A stretch of DNA of 29,821 nt from positions 1-29,821 of IMG/VR virus record IMGVR_UViG_3300031539_000211; one strand, given 5' to 3'. The notes under the pieces are model-generated. The model had not been told where the DNA came from. It made no database searches and worked only from the letters and a program-made list of their open reading frames with translations. Of the stretch, positions 8,336-14,982 are shown in pieces. Origin of the DNA: a virus. Both the position numbers and the translations under genes were made by a program. How positions within the stretch are numbered: the first letter of the stretch is position 1; every line of letters starts with the position of its first letter.

Positions 8336-9087
8336 ATTGATCGGCTCTCCGTGTTCTTGAATTTGACGCCCTTGAGGTATTCGGCCAAATCGGTCTTCAC
8401 ATAGTAGGGGACACCGTAGCTTTCGCAAAGCCTGATGGCATCCGTTCCAAATTGCCGCCAATCGGTATCACTGCTTCGATGATTGAGCTTGCCGATTTTG
8501 TAGAGGTCCACTATCTTGTGAGTCTCTTCGATGCACATCAGAGATTCATCGGGGTCCAGCACTGGTTCGAGAGAAACCCATGTCGTAAGCCCCTGTTTCT
8601 TCGCCGCTCGTATCGCCCGGATTCTGTCCGAAGGCAAGGCGGCGCCGGGTTCAATCTCAAGAGACTTGCCGTCGTCCTGAAGATAGGTCAACGTCGTAGC
8701 GAAAGCGTCATTGGGTCCGTAGAGGTCAAAGTCTCGCAAGGCCCGCGTGCCAGCTTTCGTCAGGATCTGGAAGGGAATTTTATGCTCTCGCAGAATCAGT
8801 AGGGCCTCCCGCGTGATACCCATTTCCATGTCTCGCGGTGGATATGGGTCACAGGTAAAGCAGAGAAGTAGCCGTTTCTTCGTCCCCGCAAATTTGATGC
8901 AGTCTTTTCGTAGCTCTTCCAAAATTGCACGCCGGGGCGTAGCGTTAGCGTGAAATTCCTTTGTAGTCTTGTGGAGTGCATTCGGGACGTAGCAGTAAGC
9001 ACACCCGTGAACGCACCCGCTGAAGAGATTACAGGCCAGCCAGGAATACTCCAGGGCCCGGCCTTTTGGTTCGTAGATCACCGACAT
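8332..9087 (-). CDS. Radical SAM protein, spore photoproduct lyase-like
   Basis: A 251-residue radical SAM enzyme. The cluster motif is CVHGCAYC (Cys25, Cys29, Cys32), the CxxxCxxC that binds the 4Fe-4S cluster and SAM. Further family-like segments are LLCFTCDPYPP, IPFQILTKAGTRALRDFDL and TTWVSLEPVLDPDESL. These match what I know of SplB/Rv2578c-type proteins (spore photoproduct lyase relatives), often annotated as DNA repair photolyases. The ATG at 9087 has AAAGGAG eight bases upstream; a longer frame starting at 9156 overlaps the AAA+ gene and lacks a site. It sits just after the clamp-loader-like gene, under the promoter at 9792-9820. The substrate is unknown. Confidence 0.85.
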   Translation of the reverse strand: MSVIYEPKGRALEYSWLACNLFSGCVHGCAYCYVPNALHKTTKEFHANATPRRAILEELRKDCIKFAGTKKRLLLCFTCDPYPPRDMEMGITREALLILREHKIPFQILTKAGTRALRDFDLYGPNDAFATTLTYLQDDGKSLEIEPGAALPSDRIRAIRAAKKQGLTTWVSLEPVLDPDESLMCIEETHKIVDLYKIGKLNHRSSDTDWRQFGTDAIRLCESYGVPYYVKTDLAEYLKGVKFKNTESRSI

Positions 9088-9101
9088 AGAATCAACTCCT
9101 T

Positions 9102-9743
9102 TCAGATATTCCCAACTTCGATTTTCTGCAACATCTGACGCATATTGTTTTTGCATTCAGCCGCAAGATGAAGATATGCCTGCATCGACTGGCCATCCAG
9201 CCCTTCTGCCTTGGCAATCTCTCTTGCTCGCCGGGCAAAGGCCCGCGTCACATGTGAGTTATTGGCCAGCGACAAATAAACGCACCGACTCAACAGCGGC
9301 CCTGCATCGAGTTGTTGCTCAAACAAACCAGTTTGACCGGCCTTCGTCGTGGTGAAAACAAAAACGACATGATTCGGAAGACGTTCGAGCAGCCCGAGCA
9401 AACGGCGAATCATCCATACTCGAAGGCCGTGGGCCTCGTTGATGATATAAGCGCGCCCGCCCTTGCCACCGCCATACAAGTGCATGTTGCGCTCGATATT
9501 CTCAAAGACCTCAAGAGTAAATGCCTCGCCGCTATCGTACTCCTCAACGAACCAGTCGTCGGCGATCTCTGCCGCCAATAACCGGCCAATCGTTGTTTTG
9601 CCTGTCCCTGAATGGCCGCATATCCAGAAGGCCCGCCCGCCGATCCCTTTTTTCTTGAGTTGCCTGATCTGATTGACCACGGCCATCTGTCCCTTGACAT
9701 CTGCCCAGCGTTTCGGTCGATAGGTCTCGTACAATGCGTTCAT
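9102..9743 (-). CDS. AAA+ ATPase, clamp-loader small-subunit-like
   Basis: A 213-residue protein resembling RFC small subunit/DnaX. It begins with the typical LYETYRPKRWADVKGQ, then Walker A GHSGTGKTT (residues 43-51) and the Walker B region AYIINEAHG. Sensor 1 is VFVFTTT and there is an SRC motif (PLLSRCVYLSL), which in clamp loaders holds the arginine finger. The helical lid follows, but the collar domain is missing, so it is about half the usual length. The Walker B acidic Asp position is Asn (NEAH rather than DEAH). The ATG at 9743 has GGAAGGAAA upstream and a promoter lies 50 bases further. Confidence 0.85.
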   Translation of the reverse strand: MNALYETYRPKRWADVKGQMAVVNQIRQLKKKGIGGRAFWICGHSGTGKTTIGRLLAAEIADDWFVEEYDSGEAFTLEVFENIERNMHLYGGGKGGRAYIINEAHGLRVWMIRRLLGLLERLPNHVVFVFTTTKAGQTGLFEQQLDAGPLLSRCVYLSLANNSHVTRAFARRAREIAKAEGLDGQSMQAYLHLAAECKNNMRQMLQKIEVGNI

Positions 9744-9791
9744 GTTTCTTTCCTTCCAAAAGTAGCTAGTAAATCGTTCATAACTACCTAT

Positions 9792-9820
9792 ATCATAACG
9801 ACTTAGAGTACTTTTGTCGA
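9792..9820 (-). promoter_or_regulatory. Sigma70-type promoter
   Basis: On the minus strand TCGACA (9815-9820) and TATGAT (9792-9797) are separated by exactly 17 bases. Each matches the -35/-10 consensus at five of six positions. A-tracts just upstream (TTTATAAAAAAAGCATAAAA, about 9835-9860) could act as an UP element. It lies 49 bases upstream of the AAA+ start and would drive the AAA+/radical SAM pair separately from the upstream operon. Confidence 0.7.
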
Positions 9821-9872
9821 GGAAAAACTGCTGCTTTTATGCTTTTTTTATAAACCTGCATAGGAACAATCT

Positions 9873-10439
9873 TTACGGCAACACAAAACTGAAATAGTTC
9901 TTTCGCCCATCCGCGGTAGAGTACATTTTGACCTGTTTTATGCGATTATCGGCCAGCCAAGCCAGCAATTTGGCCCGCCCGTTGCGATAGAAGAGCGTAG
10001 GTATCTTCTGAACCATAGTCCGCGTGTAACCCAATTCGGTCAGCATCGCGTAGGTCAAGCAACCCATAACGGATTGAATAAAAGTGCCAAACACAACAGC
10101 GCCGGGCCTTCGTGGTTTGAGCAGAACCAGCTTCATTGCACCCAAGTCGGTTCCGTAGGCATCCAAGTCAATCACATCAAACTTGCGGAGGTCCATGCTG
10201 GACAGAAACTTTCTGTTGTCACCGACCAAATGCAGTTTGCCTAAACTCGGCTTGCGGTCTAACGAGAGTACGTGCAGACGTTTGTCTCTTGCCTGCCTCT
10301 GAACTTCGCGCCATATCAAACCGTCACCAGAGAAGCAATCCAGAACATCAAGCTCAGAGCCCTCCGGCAGATTATCCATGCGGAGCCGGACCTTCATTTC
10401 TAAATAGCTGTTGTCGGTTTTAGTTGCTGCCTTGTTCAT
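9873..10439 (-). CDS. SAM-dependent methyltransferase-fold protein
   Basis: A 188-residue protein with a Rossmann methyltransferase pattern. Motif I is VLDCFSGDGLIW (about residues 32-43), the acidic motif II is LSLDRKPS, and motif IV-like is DVIDLDAYGTDL. The last resembles the D-x-D-P-Y/F-G of Trm1-type N2-guanine methyltransferases, with Ala in place of Pro. The C-terminal half continues through FGTFIQSVMGCL. It overlaps the ParB-like gene upstream by 20 bases. Its substrate (DNA, tRNA or protein) cannot be told from the sequence. A catalytic change at the Pro may mean altered chemistry. Confidence 0.65.
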   Translation of the reverse strand: MNKAATKTDNSYLEMKVRLRMDNLPEGSELDVLDCFSGDGLIWREVQRQARDKRLHVLSLDRKPSLGKLHLVGDNRKFLSSMDLRKFDVIDLDAYGTDLGAMKLVLLKPRRPGAVVFGTFIQSVMGCLTYAMLTELGYTRTMVQKIPTLFYRNGRAKLLAWLADNRIKQVKMYSTADGRKNYFSFVLP

Positions 10440-11013
10440 ACTCGATGCCCTCTATGGCAATAATTTTCTCAAGATGCTCTTCGATACGTGCAAATAATTC
10501 CGGCGGAAAACTCAAGAGCACATGGGTTTTTTTGTAAGGCTTGAGGTCCCATTGCTTATAATCAAGCTCTCGACCCTCTGTGGTCATATCGTCCAATCGC
10601 TCAGTGACTTCCACCGGAATTTCAATCGTACTCAAATCCGGCCATTCTATCGAAGCTACAAAAGCGTCGAAACCGATGTCTGTGACCTTGCCGTACTGTG
10701 ACACGTAGCCGAGTAGCCTGTCTTTGGCCTGGTCAAGATTCTCGGCCTCGATATCACAGACAGGAACCTTGCCGCGCGGCAAACTCCAGCCATCAGCCAG
10801 CATGGCGTCGAGAACGCGCTTGCGCTGTGTGCCATCCAGAATCTTATTCTGCCAGACAAAGAACGGGGCGTCGAAGCCTTTGGTCTCAATGCGCTTTCGC
10901 AGCTTGGCGAAGTTCTCAGGGGACAGGTCCTTCAAGTCGCCCTGAATGATTTCGAGCTTTGACAGCAACTCGAGGCGTGAACCCTTACAGGCAATTTTGA
11001 TTTCGTTTTTCAT
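10420..11013 (-). CDS. ParB/Sulfiredoxin-domain protein
   Basis: A 197-residue protein whose N-terminal half has the ParB-N pattern: GDLKDLSPENFAKLRKRIET, then FFVWQNKILDGTQRKRVLDA. In that family GxxR-like residues bind CTP or nucleotide, and phage versions often partner DNA modification genes. The rest (VCDIEAENLDQAKDRLLGYV) fits the following helical segment. The ATG at 11013 forms an ATGA overlap with the HExxH gene and is preceded by AAAGGTG; the longer frame is rejected. No methyltransferase domain is fused, but a methyltransferase-fold gene overlaps downstream. Confidence 0.75.
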   Translation of the reverse strand: MKNEIKIACKGSRLELLSKLEIIQGDLKDLSPENFAKLRKRIETKGFDAPFFVWQNKILDGTQRKRVLDAMLADGWSLPRGKVPVCDIEAENLDQAKDRLLGYVSQYGKVTDIGFDAFVASIEWPDLSTIEIPVEVTERLDDMTTEGRELDYKQWDLKPYKKTHVLLSFPPELFARIEEHLEKIIAIEGIEYEQGSN

Positions 11014-11363
11014 TTTAGCACCTTTTCCAAACGTACAACAATCGCTTCCCACTCCTCATTTAAGTCCGTCGTTTCAATATAACGCGATGCTCCCAACCAG
11101 TGCAACCGGTGCAGCAAGAGGTGTATGGCCTCATGCTTGGCGTGGGACTCGGGGCCGGTATCGGCCTGAAGTGACCTGCCAATCAGTTTCGTAGTCAGAA
11201 ACACGTCTGCCATTTTGCCATCTTCCCTGATGACAATGTGGGCATACTCGTTATCAAAATATTCATGGAAGAAGGCAATAGAGTATTGCGTCAGGCCGAG
11301 CAGATGCTGCCACCGCAGAAACTCCTTCTTGAAGCGATTGAAATAGGCTTTCGATATTTTCAT
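11010..11363 (-). CDS. Putative zinc metalloprotein with HExxH motif
   Basis: A 117-residue protein with HEAIH (His77, Glu78, His81) in the helix AKHEAIHLLLHRLHWLG, the gluzincin-type zinc motif, and a further conserved-looking Glu (EEWEAIVVRLE) near the C-terminus as a possible third ligand. Upstream beta-strand-like segments (YSIAFFHEYF, AHIVIREDGK) resemble the small SprT-like phage metallopeptidase group. GGAGACAG precedes the ATG at 11363. It is coupled to the ParB-like gene by ATGA. Protease activity is inferred from the motif only. Confidence 0.7.
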   Translation of the reverse strand: MKISKAYFNRFKKEFLRWQHLLGLTQYSIAFFHEYFDNEYAHIVIREDGKMADVFLTTKLIGRSLQADTGPESHAKHEAIHLLLHRLHWLGASRYIETTDLNEEWEAIVVRLEKVLK

Positions 11364-11441
11364 CGTTTATCTGTCTCCGAACAAAGTCGCTCCAGCCCAG
11401 CCCTGGGCTTGACCAGGCGGGAGCTTTCAAAAAGAGAAACA

Positions 11442-11642
11442 CTATGAGTCATCTTCGCCGTCCATAACAAATATGGGTTCCCATTGTCTCGGCAGTCCGT
11501 CGTGCCGGCGTTCCTCGTAGGCGATACGCTCGGCTAGTACCCGCGGCTCTTTGGCGATATCCACATCCGCGCGATAGGTATTGACTCGCAACCTCCATGT
11601 CGCAATGAAGCGTACTCCGGTCCAGATCAAGCTCGATGCCAT
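11442..11642 (-). CDS. Hypothetical protein, 66 aa
   Basis: The ATG at 11642 has GAGAAGG ten bases upstream, overlapping the end of the previous gene. The product contains RADVDIAKEPRVLAERIAYE and ends FVMDGEDDS. A competing open frame (11449-11661) covers the same bases but gives a less protein-like, Arg/Cys-rich sequence. No family recognised. The downstream gap (11364-11441) holds a 7-bp inverted repeat, AGCCCAG-CC-CTGGGCT at 11394-11409. Confidence 0.5.
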   Translation of the reverse strand: MASSLIWTGVRFIATWRLRVNTYRADVDIAKEPRVLAERIAYEERRHDGLPRQWEPIFVMDGEDDS

Positions 11643-11657
11643 GCGTAAGTGACCTTC

Positions 11658-11978
11658 TCACAACTTCGTCAGCAGTACTGTGAGCAACTTCGTAATGACA
11701 GCCTGGACGGCCTTGCGCTCGACGCGAACCCGCTCGGCCCTACTCTTGCTCATGGCCCTGAGCCACTCTCGGGCCCGCTTATCGTCGGCCAGCCGCTCGC
11801 TTGTAGTCATGCGTTTGCGCACCGCCCGGTACCATGAGACTTGCGACTGTGCGTATAGGGCGCTTCTCACGATGTCCCAGTTCGACTCGTTGACCCATCG
11901 CATCAGCACCGGCAGATAGAGGCGGGCCAAGTCTTGCTGGCCGAAGGGTAAGTCTGCAATGAATTGTTTCGTCGTCAT
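11658..11978 (-). CDS. Hypothetical helical protein, 106 aa
   Basis: The ATG at 11978 follows a strong TAAGGAG. The protein begins MTTKQFIADLPFGQQDLARL and is Trp- and Arg-rich and helical (RWVNESNWDIVRSALYAQSQ; ERLADDKRAREWLRAMSKSR), ending in a hydrophobic tail, AVITKLLTVLLTKL. The tail could be amphipathic or membrane-associated. No named family. It is located in the small-gene run next to the holin-like gene. Confidence 0.65.
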   Translation of the reverse strand: MTTKQFIADLPFGQQDLARLYLPVLMRWVNESNWDIVRSALYAQSQVSWYRAVRKRMTTSERLADDKRAREWLRAMSKSRAERVRVERKAVQAVITKLLTVLLTKL

Positions 11979-11995
11979 GTATTCTCCTTACTTGG

Positions 11996-12334
11996 TTACC
12001 AAATGTTACATTTTTTCATCCACGGTTCGATCCCGTTCCTGCACCAGATATCAAACCAGTAACCCATGTAAAACCCGTAACGAAACTTGAAACTGTGAAG
12101 ACAATTCTGAACGGTCCAGACCTTCTTGCAGTCTTTTCGCGGAGCCGCTTCAATCGTCCTTCCTTCAGAATCGCAAGAACGAATCTTCCATGAACCCGGA
12201 CACACACCATTGGCAACATAGTAAGTGTGCGGCCAGGTATCAGTCTTCAATGTAACTTTGTCACCGAGGTTAATTCTGAACATCCACTTGAAACTTAGCC
12301 AAACTATTTTTAGCCAGTAATAAGCCCGGGTCAT
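11996..12334 (-). CDS. Hypothetical Trp/Cys-rich protein, 112 aa
   Basis: The ATG at 12334 overlaps the upstream stop (ATGA, 12331-12334). The N-terminus, AYYWLKIVWLSFKWMFRI, is aromatic and hydrophobic and could be a signal anchor. The remainder is beta-strand-like with five cysteines (VCPGSW, SCDSEG, KDCKKVW, NCLHSF, WCRNG), suggesting an exported, disulfide-bonded protein. It is coupled to the holin-like/lipobox gene, so an envelope role is plausible. No family recognised. Confidence 0.6.
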   Translation of the reverse strand: MTRAYYWLKIVWLSFKWMFRINLGDKVTLKTDTWPHTYYVANGVCPGSWKIRSCDSEGRTIEAAPRKDCKKVWTVQNCLHSFKFRYGFYMGYWFDIWCRNGIEPWMKKCNIW

Positions 12335-12876
12335 GGCGTCACCCCCAGGCTATTGGGCTCAGCGACGATGACGCCCATCCACGTTTGCATTTCGGCCGCC
12401 ATATTCGCCAGTCCCTGAGCGCACTGGTTGGGGTCCGCGATGCACTGCTCGTTCCAGTCCTGCACGCGCACGTTGAACATTTGGAACTCAAGCTGCTCGG
12501 CAGGACTGAGAATCTTGTCGGCACAGCCGGCGACGAACAGCCCGCAAAGGACCAGGATGATCGGCAGGAAGGGTCTGCTCTTCAGGCCGACTGTCTCCAA
12601 TATGCCGGCCACCCAACTATAGCCGCCCGAGGCCGACCAGCCGAGAATGACGCCGCCTAAGAGCCAACTCGACTGGCCCGTAGCGCGAAACACGGCCATC
12701 GTCACGGCGATACTGAGCAGCGGCAGCAGCGGCTTTCTCAGATCGTCGGTGAACCAGGCGAAGCCAGTGAGAATCACCTTAGCCAGCTCCACGAACAGGG
12801 CTACGCCTATCGTCAGAACCATCATCGCGTAGGTGATTGTCACGCCTTCAATGTTTTGGGTTAGTGTTGTGTCCAT
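12331..12876 (-). CDS. Holin-like membrane protein with internal lipobox
   Basis: A 181-residue protein starting MDTTLTQNIEGVTITYAMMV, with AAAGGAG upstream of the ATG at 12876 (an earlier start at 12921 has no site). It has about three hydrophobic segments in the first 100 residues (TYAMMVLTIGVALFVELAKV, LLPLLSIAVTMAVF, WLLGGVILGWSASGGY), like phage holins. It then has a basic stretch followed by FLPIILVLCGLFVAGCADK, which looks exactly like a lipoprotein signal with a V-A-G-C lipobox. The polar tail (about 55 residues) has more cysteines. It may be a fusion of a holin and a lipoprotein, or hold an internal start. Confidence 0.65.
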   Translation of the reverse strand: MDTTLTQNIEGVTITYAMMVLTIGVALFVELAKVILTGFAWFTDDLRKPLLPLLSIAVTMAVFRATGQSSWLLGGVILGWSASGGYSWVAGILETVGLKSRPFLPIILVLCGLFVAGCADKILSPAEQLEFQMFNVRVQDWNEQCIADPNQCAQGLANMAAEMQTWMGVIVAEPNSLGVTP

Positions 12877-12928
12877 AAATCTGTGCTCCTTTCTGATAAA
12901 CGTTTGTGTCTGTTTGCTCATTCTTCGG

Positions 12929-13465
12929 CTATTTGTCTTGATTTGCTTTTGATTCAGGCTGGAACAATCGCAAGGTATCGGCCGTCGATAGCTCCTTAAG
13001 TTTGCGCTGCTGAATCGTCTCGATAAGGCGCTGCGGCGCCTTCGTCTGGCTGAAGAGCATTATCACGTTCATGATACTGAGCTTGGCCGCCAGTATGGGT
13101 GTGACGTCTTTGCCGTTTATGGCTTGCCCGATCTCTTTGGCCCTGCGTTTGATGGTTCGACGCACGTGCTCGCGCGTCTTATCGGCAGCGCCCTCATAAT
13201 CGTCGCTGCGTTTGATGCCCGTATTCTGCACCGCCTCTAAGAGAATTTTGTGCTCGTTCTGGACGAGACGGCGAGCCGTTGCTAACAGTCCCCTGGCGTC
13301 CTTTTGAACGTCCCGGCCAATGGCCGCCGAAAGCTGCTGGTAGCTGGCCAGCTCATTGCCTTCTTTGATGAGCGCTGTCTCCAGGACGTTGTAGAGAATC
13401 CTCGCGTCACTCGATAGCTCAAACGGCCCCCGCCGCTTCGCCTCTGTTTTTTGTTTCTCTGCCAT
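12929..13465 (-). CDS. Hypothetical helical protein, 178 aa, with pentamer-array leader
   Basis: The ATG at 13465 has GAAAGGAG upstream, and directly beyond that lies the AACNN array (13493-13671), which would form the 5' leader. The product begins MAEKQKTEAKRRGPFELSSD. It has a possible winged-helix segment (ELASYQQLSAAIGRDVQKDA, about residues 38-57) followed by long helices. The C-terminus is polar. DNA or RNA binding is a guess from the HTH-like stretch. No named family. Confidence 0.65.
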   Translation of the reverse strand: MAEKQKTEAKRRGPFELSSDARILYNVLETALIKEGNELASYQQLSAAIGRDVQKDARGLLATARRLVQNEHKILLEAVQNTGIKRSDDYEGAADKTREHVRRTIKRRAKEIGQAINGKDVTPILAAKLSIMNVIMLFSQTKAPQRLIETIQQRKLKELSTADTLRLFQPESKANQDK

Positions 13466-13492
13466 GATAAGGCTCCTTTCAAAAAAAGACTT

Positions 13493-13671
13493 AACTTAAC
13501 GCAACGTAACCGAACGCAACTGAACTCAACAGAACTCAACATAACTGAACAAAACGAAACGAAACCCAACGCATTTTGTTTCGTTCGCCCTCGAAAGACG
13601 AAACTCAACGCAACCTAACGTAACAGAACCCAACTAAACAGAACGTAACCGAACTCAACCAAACACAACTT
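13493..13671. repeat. AACNN pentamer array A (two blocks and a core)
   Basis: On the plus strand, 16 consecutive five-base units of the form AACNN run from 13493 to 13572 without a break. They are followed by a 29-base non-repeat spacer with the core attttgtttcgttcgccctc (13573-13592). Another 14 consecutive AACNN units run from 13602 to 13671. The second block is offset by one base from the phase of the first. The transcript of the downstream gene would read NNGUU repeats. AACGAAAC (13553-13560) and GTTTCGTT (13578-13585) form an 8-bp inverted repeat spanning the end of block 1 and the core. No known repeat family. Confidence 0.95.
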
Positions 13672-13686
13672 ACGCATGTCACTCTA

Positions 13687-14292
13687 TCACTCCAGCATCG
13701 TCTTGACGCGGAAGTTCTCGGCGCTGTACCTGCCGAATTGCCCGCCATTGCCCACGCGCATGCCGAGCAGGCCGATGAACTTCCCGCTAAACACCACGTA
13801 CTGTTCGACCTTATCCATGTGACTCAAGAGGACGGGGTCCAGTACGATAATCTCGGCTTTCGCTTTCCACTGTGCGATGATGGGAAAGATTCGCGTCACT
13901 TGTGCCCCTTTGGGCTTGCTCGGCTGGGCTGGCACCAACATGGGCGTCCCCTGGATGTCCTTTGCCTTGATACCGAGCTGCAAGGGTTCGATCACCATGA
14001 TTCCGGAGGCGAAGTGTTTGCTGTATGTCGCCTGCCCCTTGCCCGGAACCTTCTCGCTCAAATACTTCGCGGTATTCGCCAGCGTTTTTTTGAGGGCAAT
14101 GTTCGGAATGAACAGACAGCCCTGGTCATCGACGTGCATCCGCTCTCTCCAGGCGCGTTCTTCCTTTGCTTCCGGGGATTCGCCCTCCATGTCGGCGCTC
14201 ATAATCCGCTTGCCGTACAGCAGCGGCCCTGCGGAGACAAGGTCACAACACAGCACTACCGGCGTCATCGTTTCTACTTTTTCTTTAGCCAT
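13687..14292 (-). CDS. Hypothetical protein, 201 aa, flanked by pentamer arrays
   Basis: The ATG at 14292 has AAAGGAG eight bases upstream; the start eight codons earlier lies before the ribosome site and is rejected. The product begins MAKEKVETMTPVVLCCDLVS. It has a middle segment ATYSKHFASGIMVIEPLQLG, a beta-rich half and a glycine-rich end, GLLGMRVGNGGQFGRYSAEN. Similar G..R...GG..GRF endings occur in a common phage early protein group of unknown function and, loosely, in RAMP-fold proteins; I offer this only as a resemblance. It is bounded by AACNN arrays on both sides. Confidence 0.65.
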   Translation of the reverse strand: MAKEKVETMTPVVLCCDLVSAGPLLYGKRIMSADMEGESPEAKEERAWRERMHVDDQGCLFIPNIALKKTLANTAKYLSEKVPGKGQATYSKHFASGIMVIEPLQLGIKAKDIQGTPMLVPAQPSKPKGAQVTRIFPIIAQWKAKAEIIVLDPVLLSHMDKVEQYVVFSGKFIGLLGMRVGNGGQFGRYSAENFRVKTMLE

Positions 14293-14317
14293 TTTGGTAC
14301 TCCTTTCGATTGTCAAA

Positions 14318-14521
14318 AACTGAACTTAACTTAACGCAACTAAACAAAACCCAACTCAACAGAACTCAACCTAACGGAACAAAACCAAACTCAACGGACC
14401 TCAACCCATTTTGTTTCGTTCGCCCTCGGTTCAAAAGACTTAACTTAACGCAACATAACCGAACGCAACTGAACTCAACAAAACACAACATAACTGAACG
14501 AAACGAAACGCAACGTAACAT
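14318..14521. repeat. AACNN pentamer array B (two blocks and a core)
   Basis: On the plus strand, AACNN units run from 14318 to 14407 (18 units, one degenerate: 14398-14402 reads acctc). The same core as in array A then follows (14408-14427 attttgtttcgttcgccctc). A short spacer ends in gactt, and 16 more perfect AACNN units run from 14442 to 14521. Block 2 aligns unit for unit with block 1 of array A, and both are preceded by an A-run and gactt. It forms the leader of the 201-residue gene. The remaining bases to 14592 show nothing recognisable. Confidence 0.95.
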
Positions 14522-14592
14522 AGCCTGTTTCTTTCAAGCCATCACCCAAAGTCTATTGTCCTATCCGCCGCCTTTCTTATCGCCCGGCCCGT

Positions 14593-14982
14593 TTACGATT
14601 CTTCCTCACCATCGAACGGCATTTTCAGTTGCTTCTCTTCCTCGCTCATCGGACGTTCGCTAATTACTTCCCCGGTGTCTTCTCGCGTCACTGTGACTTT
14701 CAAGGTAGAATAGTTTTGCGTAAGACTGCACCGCACAGACCGGAAGGCATACTTGTCACGCACCAGGTTCTTTTGTACGCGAGTCGCCGCTTCTTTTGCT
14801 TCGATCTGGGCCTTGAAGTCCGACTTTATTTTCTGCTGCTCGTCTTCCAGCATTTCGATTTCATCGAGACTCCGCGCCAAACAATCCGAGGCTTCCCGGA
14901 TTTCCTGGTCCGTCAACTGGCACTTGAGCGTTCGTGTTTCGTGTGTCGTTTTGATTGCGTCTTGCTCTTTCGTCCTTGTCAT
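14593..14982 (-). CDS. Coiled-coil protein, 129 aa
   Basis: The ATG at 14982 (MTRTKEQDAIKTTHETRTLK) has AAAGGA upstream; an earlier in-frame start lies before that site. The central region (ASDCLARSLDEIEMLEDEQQ and the Lys/Glu-rich segment after it) is a predicted coiled coil of about 50 residues. It is followed by a beta-rich end (RSVRCSLTQNYSTLKVTVTR) and an acidic tail, MPFDGEEES. It overlaps the 3' end of the RusA gene by 122 bases. Function unknown. Confidence 0.65.
   Translation of the reverse strand: MTRTKEQDAIKTTHETRTLKCQLTDQEIREASDCLARSLDEIEMLEDEQQKIKSDFKAQIEAKEAATRVQKNLVRDKYAFRSVRCSLTQNYSTLKVTVTREDTGEVISERPMSEEEKQLKMPFDGEEES

Noticed and set aside
11394-11409. Terminator at the 7-bp inverted repeat AGCCCAG/CTGGGCT
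   Set aside because: It is not followed by a U-run on the minus strand and sits just before a ribosome site.
13493-14521. CRISPR array or diversity-generating retroelement
   Set aside because: Units are 5 bases without spacers, and there are no cas genes or reverse transcriptase in the window. Variation is at any base in NN, not adenine-specific.
14522-14592. Promoter before array B
   Set aside because: TATGTT is present on the minus strand, but no -35 element lies at an acceptable spacing.
14310-14663. Plus-strand frame encoding Asn/Thr/Gln repeats through array B
   Set aside because: The peptide repeat follows automatically from a 15-base (3 x 5) pattern; there is no ribosome site, all other genes are on the minus strand, and the matching plus frame across array A is closed.
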